A model generated the notes under the pieces. It was not told where the DNA came from. It ran no database searches and saw only the letters and a program-made list of their open reading frames with translations. From positions 267,544,425 through 267,608,424 of the forward strand of contig NC_081415.1 in the NCBI RefSeq assembly GCF_030272615.1: 64,000 nucleotides of DNA. Reading direction: 5' to 3'. A program made the position numbers and the translations under genes. How positions within the stretch are numbered: the first letter of the stretch is position 1; each line of letters opens with the position of its first letter. This document shows positions 56,493 to 64,000 of the stretch, piece after piece. Origin of the DNA: Cryptomeria japonica (taxonomy: Eukaryota; Streptophyta; Pinopsida; Cupressales; Cupressaceae).

Positions 56493-58302
56493 ATGGAGCC
56501 CCAATTGACTAAATTATTCCATGTGAATGCTCATGCTTCCTCTAATCCAACAAATGACGTCACATACCCCCATACTTCTCATGATGAGGATGAATCACTA
56601 ACTAGGGTTATTATTGACCAATTGGAGACTAGTGATAATGAGTTTGAAAATATTTAACAATGGATGGGTCAACAATACTCGAATAGTGAGGTAATCCCCC
56701 TGATTCAAGGATTGAAAAGAATGGCGCAAAGTGATAAGATAGGTATGGATTTATTGTGTGGCCTTTCTCATATTGTTGATACTAATATTATGTCAATCAA
56801 AAGTTATGCAAAAGTCTTTTTATTCTCAACCTAATAGCCAAGTTATCCATTCCATTCCTATGCCTACATCCTTGCCTAGTGTGGCTACATTTACATCTTC
56901 TATCATGACTACTTCCACACAAAAAAATATCTTTCACATTTTAGTCATTGGAGCAATCCTATTAATCAATATTCTTACATACCTCCTTCCATGAATCTTC
57001 TATTTGTTTCACAACCATCTCCCATACCAACATACCATAATGTTCCCCCTCTTTATTCTCAACCTCCACCTATTTACAATAATATTACTCCTCCATCACA
57101 ATCAAATATGTCCAATTCTCATTCATCCACCAAATCAACTATCAATAACCTAGCTCAAATAATTATATACTTACAACACCAATTGGCTTCAATAAATCAA
57201 TCCAAATTTTATGTTCCCACATTTGATGTAGTGAGCCACTATCTAATGCGATTGTTTGTGTGGTTCCTCAACATATGATAATTCCCCAATTGGAGTTATA
57301 TAATGGAAAAGGTGACCCCTTGATTCATGTGAAGGCATTTCAAATTTTTTTTTTAGTGATTTCTCTCATGATCAAAGACTCATGACAATTTTATTTACTC
57401 AAACCCTTAGAGATAAAGCCGTGCAACAATATTATTCTTTGTCTCCTTATTCTATTTCTTCTTTTCAACAATTCGCTAATGTTGTCATTCAACACTTTCA
57501 AAATAACATTGTTCCTGATATGACTTTGACTGATTTGATTCATTGTAAGCAAGGAGTTAAAGAAAAAGTGGTTGATCTTATTGGTAGATGTAAACATTTG
57601 CATTCACAAATCGCTTATCATGCATCTCATCATGATGTTAAAAGAATTCTTATTACTAATTTACAAAAGGATATTAGAAATAAGCTTCCATTTTTTGAGT
57701 TTACTTCTTTTATGCAATTGTGTGCAGTGCTTCATAATCATTAGCTTTAAGCGAGTCAATTTGAATCATCCTCTTCAATGGCTTTGGTTGATAAGAATGA
57801 GAGCACTAAAATATTATTTATGAAGTTCAAATGCAACAAAGGTTTCAACAATATAAATGATAATATCAACACTGAAGTGGCAACCACTATACCAAGTGTG
57901 GCCCTTTTATCCAAATACTTTAGAAAAGAATCAACTCCTCTTTCTGAGTCTTTGCATAGTATAATATCGAGGTTGATGAATTCTCATGTGTTACAACCTA
58001 CTCCAATAAAGCCAATTGACCATTCTAAATCATTGCTAACTTCCCATGATCCTAAATATTTTGGTCAATATCGTCATCAACTAGGTCACAATACTAACAA
58101 ATGCTGCCAGTTGATGAATAATATTCAAGACTTTATTGATAACAACACTATATCTATAGTGGGTGTGAATAAAAAAGGGAATAAGTTCATATCTCCTCCT
58201 AACAAAAACCTCCAAATCTTAACCAATCTATTACCTTCTCATTCTATTAATGTTGTTGAGTCCAAGCCACTTGATTTCTCCCCTAAAATGACCTTGTTGT
58301 AG
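56493..58302 (+). pseudogene. gag: Gypsy gag of element K, broken
   Basis: From ATG 56,493 (MEPQLTKLFHVNAHASSNPT). It crosses several frames through a Pro/Ser/Asn-rich N-terminus (VPPLYSQPPPIYNNITPPSQ) to the capsid domain: MIIPQLELYNGKGDPLIHVK (about 57,270), FTQTLRDKAVQQYYSLSPYS, FQQFANVVIQHFQNNI, DLIHCKQGVKEKVVDLIGRC. The knuckle-like QYRHQLGHNTNKCCQLMNNI (about 58,070-58,130) follows the Tat-like X2-H-X4-H-X4-C layout with its first Cys replaced (Gly-Gln-Tyr). Stops and frameshifts break it. Confidence 0.85.
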
Positions 58303-58439
58303 AATATAATAATGCTATGAAACTTGTTGACAAACCTCAACCTACAAAATACACTTGAATTATATTTGATCCTCATGAAACTATATTTTTGCACCTGGTG
58401 GTCCATTATATATTATTATGAAGATCAAAGATAAACTCT

Positions 58440-58891
58440 CATGAGGAGTTCTCATTGATCTAGTATGAATGGTGAATGTGTTTACTAAAGAACATCTTTT
58501 TACTCAACAATCACATAAAGTAATATATAATAAATATGATGTTATGGTTAAGGTGTATGAACATCTTTTTACTCTTCTCATTGAGGTTGGTACTAAGTGC
58601 TTAGATGGCACCTTTGTTATTATTCCTACATCAAATCAATTACATGTGAACTTGGGATATCCTTGGATCTTTTTCATGAAAGCTATCCCCTCTACAATTC
58701 ATAAATGTTTGAAATTCCCTCATAAGGACACTATTATAACAATTAATCATAGCCTTTATCAACCCACAACAAAGCATGAAAATTTCACTCTTGATTACTT
58801 TTGGCCTAAACAACCTAAGCCCTTAAAGCCTCAAAATGACATTCTTTTCTTATCTTATAAAAAATTTAAAAATGAGATGATAATTGCCTGA
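58440..58891 (+). pseudogene. Gypsy protease region of element K
   Basis: Weak active-site zone (VLIDLV then MVNVFTKEHLF, with the triplet decayed to D-L-V), then VKVYEHLFTLLIEVGTKCLD, VIIPTSNQLHVNLGYPWIFF and MKAIPSTIHKCLKFPHKDT. The last part matches the same region in element A ([20 protein letters not shown]), so A and K share lineage. Confidence 0.8.
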
Positions 58892-59838
58892 GTAAACCTA
58901 GATACCCTACACCCATGGATATTCCTCCTCCTCATAATGGACCTGGCATCGTTCTTACTCCTTTTATCCCTCCTATATATGCCGCAGTCTCACCTCCTAC
59001 ATCCTACAAAGGAAAGCATTCGGCATTATTGTCTCTCTCAACCTATTGGAGTTTCAATTGTCCCTCCCCTACAAGGGAAGAAAAATAACCTATGTCAATT
59101 GAACCTCAACCTTCATAATTCTTGACTAAAACTAAAAGGAATCATTATGCAAGAGACACATACATCATGCTAAGGATCGTGAGCTTGCTTCCAAAACAAT
59201 TTCCTCCCCAAAGACACCAAATGTTGACTTGGTCCCATTTGTCCAACCTTCACCTAACCTTAGGAAGGAAGTTGAACTCAAATCACCTAAATTAAAAATG
59301 CTCAAGAAAAATGATGGTTCAATTTATTTCCATGTTAAAGATCCCATTTTTATTAATTTAAATGATGATATGGATGATGATAATATTTTTCATGCTAACA
59401 CTAATGATCCTAATGCTTCTAATGATATGTATGAGCTTGTTGAGATTAATCACGAGTTATCTTCACAGTTTTCAAAATCATTAACCCTAGCTCCTAGTAA
59501 CAAACAAAGTGACTCATCATTAGAGCATGGTCCTTGTTTGGAAGTTGTAATAGGTCCATCTAATATTATTGATGTAGATCCTCTTACATATTTTCCATCA
59601 TCCCTAAATGGTGTTAAGCAAGATTGGGAGTCAAATGATTTGTTTGACTAGCTTCATTTGTGCTATGAATTCTCTTTTGTGTGTTTGCTTGTTAGTAATG
59701 TGCTTCCCTCGTGATGAGTTGCTTGATATGTTTTTATATTATGTTAGGTTCTCTTTGGATGACCATTGTTACTCCATTAGTGCAAGGTAATAAAGAGGTT
59801 GAATATGTTGTGACATTCCTCTATTTGTAACTCAGTTA
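58892..59838 (+). pseudogene. Post-protease linker of element K, cut by a D-family element
   Basis: Pro-rich then acidic sequence (PPHNGPGIVLTPFIPPIYAA; later NLNDDMDDDNIFHANTNDPN) with a clear open stretch at 59,229-59,651. Reverse transcriptase would follow, but the sequence ends at 59,838 where another LTR starts. Confidence 0.6.
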
Positions 59839-60147
59839 TGTTGGAGTATTCACTTCATTCCAAGACCCGCAACTTGCAAAATAAACCTTAATGGAGAGAA
59901 GGCAATAATTCACCAAAAATCATGATGTATTGAGATAATATGAAATGTACATAAGATCTCCTTATAAAGGAAAGAATGGTAATAAGAGAACCAATGAGGT
60001 GAAAGGGTAGGTACAACTACCTGCCAACTATTGGCTCAAAAATTAATGTAGGTAAATAATAAAATATAATAAGTTTTATCGACTACCTAGGAAAATGGTA
60101 TGCCTAAGTAAACTTAAGATCATGAGTAAATATAATTTACTCCATCA
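59839..60147 (-). repeat. D-family LTR, third locus (3' LTR)
   Basis: 309 bp from TGTTGGAG to CTCCATCA on the plus strand, so TGATGGAG...CTCCAACA on the minus. A purine tract precedes it on the minus strand (ACTTAAGGGAGGG). The family signature CTTAAGTGAAACTTAGGG and GACCATTTTAGGTACCCATG follows on the plus side. Confidence 0.7.
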
Positions 60148-62695
60148 CCCTCCCTTAAGTGAAACTTAGGGAGAAAGTTATTATGCAATATGAGAAAGAT
60201 GCAATATGGATCTTGGCTACAAGACCATTTTAGGTACCCATGTACAAATGCAAATGCAAAGAAATGAATCTCTCACAAAGTGGAGAAAAGGAGAAAAGCA
60301 CATGGGAAAAAACTCCTCTCCAAAAGAGAGAAAACAAACAATAAAATCATGATGCATGAAGGACTCGAGACCCCCCAAGAACTACATACATCATGTATAT
60401 ACAATAAAGTATCCCCCCATTTAAAGGAAGAAAGGAGACTACATAGCCCCCCATAATGAATAATATCCTACATAAGTAGTGAGTGCTTGAAGAAAAAACA
60501 TAGTCCAATACCTAAAAATAACATTTATCCCCTTGGGAAGAAGGTACACCAAGTACCAATGCAGGTATGCTTCCCATTCTGGATAGGAATCAAAAAGTGG
60601 AATCCAAATGTAAGATGATGATGTCTTTGAAATCTACTCATATGTCAACATGTCCTTGGAAGATGATGCCACGAACCAATTAGGTACATACCCAATCACA
60701 ATAGAAGGTGAAAAATAAGGAACCACTAGAAATTGACCGTGAATAAGATCCAAAGACAAATATGAAGTGACAAACCTGGTTCAACAACTATCATTAAATA
60801 AGAGAGATGCCTCTAAAAACTGAATAAGAGTCTCCAAGATCAAAGAATCCATAACATGCTCATGATCGAACTAAACCATAAAAATGTGACAAATAACGCA
60901 AAGGAAGAGACTCATGAATTTCAATCTCCAAAGAAAATGTAGAAGAATCCCCAAAGAAAATGTAGAAGAATCTCCAAATGTGATGAAATTGTCATTAAAG
61001 AGAAGAGAAATCCTCTCAAATGTGTGCCCTGAATATGAAATGTGAGACTCCACAAACAAGGTACCAATGCCCGACAATCAGGAATCCCAATTATGAAGAC
61101 AATGATAATCCCACAAATTAGAAATGATGGAAGTTTCAAATGAAAGTGAAGGATGATCAACTATCTTTGATGAAGAACCAAGAACCTTTGAATCATCTGC
61201 AACCTCTTCTGAAGTCTCCAAAGGATCAGAATCATGGGTTGTCTACTTTGAATAATTGTAAAGAACATTGGAGTTTGAAAGATGATCGTTGAGAGATGGT
61301 GGAATATCATGATCATCACTTGTCTCTCAAATATGATTCCAAAGAGCATGAGGACACTCGAAGTGAATACGAAACTCTAGAATGTCATCATTGGCATTTT
61401 AAAAAATAACTCTAAAAAATTAAGCCCTAAACCATTTCCAAATAAGAAATTCACAAGGTGTTGTAGGAAAAGGAACCTCATTATATAAATATGGAAATAA
61501 TTAATGTTTACTAAGATGAGTGAGGATTAAATAACTCCATTACCTAGAGTTCCCCCTCTCCAGAGTAATTAAAAAACCCATTATGGTGACTCTCAAAAAT
61601 TAAAAAGATATAACCATCACTAAAAATATAACTTCCAAAATAATAAAACCTTGATTTAAAACAAGAAAATATTGGTAGGGCTGGATGAAGATAGCCGATA
61701 TAGTTGGTGGTTACACGTGCCAAAACAACTCTACCAGCGAGGCATCAAAGTCACCATACACCAAGTCACCAATGCAAGCCAATAATTCACAAAGTCCACA
61801 TACACAATCTCCACAAGTCACAAATAAAAACTAACATGAGAAAACACTAAGAGACCCACTTTCAATCATTGTTAATAGCCACATTGTAATGATAAACTGT
61901 TGAAATTCTAGAACAATGGACCCTTGATGCAAAAAGCCTCCAATCTCAATGTAAAACATGATATAGCTAAACCATGATCCAATGATTAATGAGAATGAGG
62001 TAATATTTGTAATTATGACCCTCCACACTCCACATGACTTCATCAAGATAATACCCAAATCACTAAAGGAATGCTTTAGACTATAAAGCAGGCAATGATT
62101 TCCAAGAACGAAAGACAACATAACAAAGTAATTGCTTTACCAATGGAGAAAGACTGAAACTTTGAATTTGGTCAAAGCAAAACAATTCCTACCTTACGAA
62201 TGCTAAAAATAATGCTTACTTTATGAATCAGAAACCAACGACTTGGCGGAGAAAATAGAGAGTGCAAAAATAACCTATGCACTACTGGCAACACCGTTAG
62301 TAACTGTGAAACAACCTGATGAGAAGATGGATAAAACAACCTTGGCCTCTAGCACAACCACCACCAAATATTTTAATGACTAGGTCAAAATGGAAGAACC
62401 TGCAAACATTATTGAACTATATACTGTTGGAGACAAATGCCCCATTACCTCAAAACACTTGCCAAGGTCGCCCGATGGTTGCTACAAGAAAAATGTGATA
62501 GCAGGAGAGAGCGACATGGGAACTTAACAAAATTGCATAAGGCGCCTTGTGTGGAACTACCATGCAACACAAATTGAAAACACTTTTAAATAATGGGCCC
62601 ACCAAAAGGGAGCAAAAAGGCAACTTACCATGCGTCAACCTCTCATAGCTTCCTAACAAAGGGAAACGAGAAGCTCAAACAACGCTAGCTGTGCC
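60148..62695 (-). mobile_element. Interior of the third D-family element, non-coding
   Basis: The first 350 bp track the interior of element D (TGCAAATGCAAAG, CTCTCACAAAGTGGAG, GGGAAAAAACTCC, then runs of C before 'ataagagag'-like words). A 22-bp unit 'ccaaagaaaatgtagaagaatc' is doubled at about 60,928-60,972. No gene recognised. Minus ORFs 60,871-61,160 and 61,831-62,121 lack any domain. The 5' LTR is not in the window. Confidence 0.5.
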
Positions 62696-62699
62696 GCCA

Positions 62700-63790
62700 C
62701 GTGGAAGATGTAAGGATGCAAAATTTAAAAATTTGGTTGAGGGGAAATAAAAACCAACTCCCTGAAAGGGGAATGGTGGATGAAAGTCTACATTTCTTAG
62801 TGACTTCTATGAAAATCTCGCCCCTGGGATTCCAATATTCAAAATCCCAGTTTGTGAACCAGGCCTATACCTCTGGCTTGAAAAGATTATCAAAAAGCTG
62901 TTGCAGGGGAGACCAATCATATTTAGAAGGGATAGCCTGAGCCTTGAGAGCCTGAAAATTCTGATCTATCTCACTAACATCCTTGAAAGGAATCGCTTCT
63001 AACTCTTTGCGGGTAACTCGAGCATGGTGAGGAGTTTGGCCAAAGGATGAAATAAAGCCTCAAACTCTTCCACCCCAGGGGGCTTCTAAGAGGTTGTAGG
63101 GATGACTGATATTGCTGCTTCTGCACTATCAGGCTTGGGAGCTGCTCAACTTTCATGATTGAGCCATCTGGAAGAAAGGGGGAGGGTAGGCCGAGCTTTA
63201 TGAAACCTTCGAGGTGTTTTGTAACAAAAGCGATTGAGTCCTTTAAATCTGACAAACTAGAAGCACCTTTTTTTTCCATCTTGTTGCAATTGATGAAATA
63301 ATTAGTCTTTTGAATTACCTCCTTAGAATATGTGATTCCCACCGCAATTAACTCTTGGGAGGGAGCAGCGTAAAGCCAATTGACTAACTTCTGAGCCTCA
63401 GAGGCTTTAGGGACCACTGCCTGCATGGTGTGCTCAATGAAAGGATCAAACTTAGCACACAAACCATGGGAAACTATTAACAACCTTAGAGCCAGTTCCA
63501 GGAAGGAAACAAATTGCTTTATCTCTGCCCAATACACATTATGAAGCTCCTGCACTAGATACGTGAAGTCTGCGGGGGGAGCAGGTTGGGGATCCAATGG
63601 TTTTGAAAGTAGTTCCACCTCATCCTCTTTGTATTCCAACTTCTCGTGCATTTCTTTCAAATCCTTTCCTTGTTCTGCTACTTGATGCTACAACATTACT
63701 ATTCTAGTTTGTTTATTATGTGCTTCTTCCTGCAGTCGCTTATTTTCTGCCTGTTGATCCTCAATGGCCACTTTAGACTCATGAATCTCC
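62700..63790 (-). pseudogene. Unrecognised minus-strand ORF, coiled coil then helical domain
   Basis: Minus-strand coding sequence starting without an ATG at about 63,790: KVAIEDQQAENKRLQEEAHN (coiled coil), one TAG near 63,690, then MHEKLEYKEDEVELLSKPLD, YLVQELHNVYWAEIKQFVSF, LRLLIVSHGLCAKFDPFIEH, ASEAQKLVNWLYAAPSQELI. The clean stretch is 63,660-62,974 (228 codons). After frame changes near 63,090 it goes on with KELEAIPFKDVSEIDQNFQA, KYDWSPLQQLFDNLFKPEV, then AWFTNWDFEYWNPRGEIFIE to about 62,700. No family recognised. Abutting an LTR end suggests it is an ORF of a non-autonomous element or one broken by LTR insertion. Confidence 0.5.
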
Positions 63791-64000
63791 TAAGTGAATT
63801 GTGATGAACTTATAAGGCACTGAGAGAGGGGGGGGGGGGTTGAATCAGTGCAAGCAAAAACAATATGAGTCTGATCACCAACTTAAACACTTTAAAACTT
63901 ATCAAGTATAAGAGGAATATCACCACATAAGCTAATGCCCAATAAAACAAATTACACATATCACAAGAGATTATACGTGGAAACCCAAAAGGGAAAAACC
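63791..64000 (-). repeat. End of a copia-type LTR (rest outside window)
   Basis: On the minus strand GGTTTTTCCCTTTTGGGTTT then CCACGTATAATC, and further a CTGATTCAA followed by 12 C, CTCTCTCAGTGCC. This is the usual downstream end of copia-type LTRs in this window (compare 33,145-33,330 and 12,250-12,460). No clear primer site follows. Confidence 0.55.

Noticed and set aside
1-64000. A host protein-coding gene with introns
   Set aside because: All protein-like stretches found are either retroelement domains or sit inside LTR elements; no exon chain is visible by eye. The 62,700-63,790 ORF is the only one left open.

Overview
The window reads as nuclear DNA from a seed plant with a very repeat-rich genome, most likely a conifer or other gymnosperm. 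This is inferred from AT-rich sequence, nested LTR retrotransposons end to end, and no recognisable host gene in 64 kb. The species cannot be told. Nearly every coding stretch is a retroelement gene carrying stops or frameshifts.

Region 1 (1-23,600) holds element A, a Ty3/gypsy element of the Tat/Ogre type on the + strand: LTR-like DNA, leader, gag, protease, a G-patch segment, reverse transcriptase, two RNase H domains and integrase to about 9,440. Downstream, on the opposite strand, lies a broken plant-mobile-domain (PMD) gene, then a string of hairpins, a polypurine tract and an LTR starting TGTAATACCC at 22,431. The PMD gene is split by element B (11,299-19,295), a non-autonomous LTR element. 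B keeps its primer site, a coiled-coil Gag-like ORF with five zinc knuckles, and a 1,129-codon ORF of unknown function where pol should be. B is the most unusual object in the window.

Region 2 (23,600-33,510) has a copia RNase H remnant (C) split by a small minus-strand LTR element (D, 24,135-26,957) with near-identical LTRs, a decayed minus-strand LINE (about 29,390-30,540), a second D-family LTR, and a solo copia LTR with a perfect 5-bp target duplication (32,004-33,343).

Region 3 (33,510-43,500) is element G, a minus-strand LTR element lacking recognisable pol. It has a primer site next to its right LTR, a long degenerate Ser/Thr/Pro/Asn-rich ORF and several tandem repeats. A 5'-truncated LINE (H) sits inside its right LTR.

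Region 4 (43,500-64,000) has a tRNA-Asp-like pseudogene and a gypsy integrase tail. Next is copia element I (+, LTRs at 44,469 and 53,167), with copia element J (minus) nested in it. Gypsy element K (54,781-59,838) sits inside I's 3' LTR and is itself broken by a third D-family element. The right edge has an unrecognised minus-strand ORF and the end of another copia-type LTR.

All calls are from reading the sequence by eye and translating by hand. No search was run, and family names rest on motifs.
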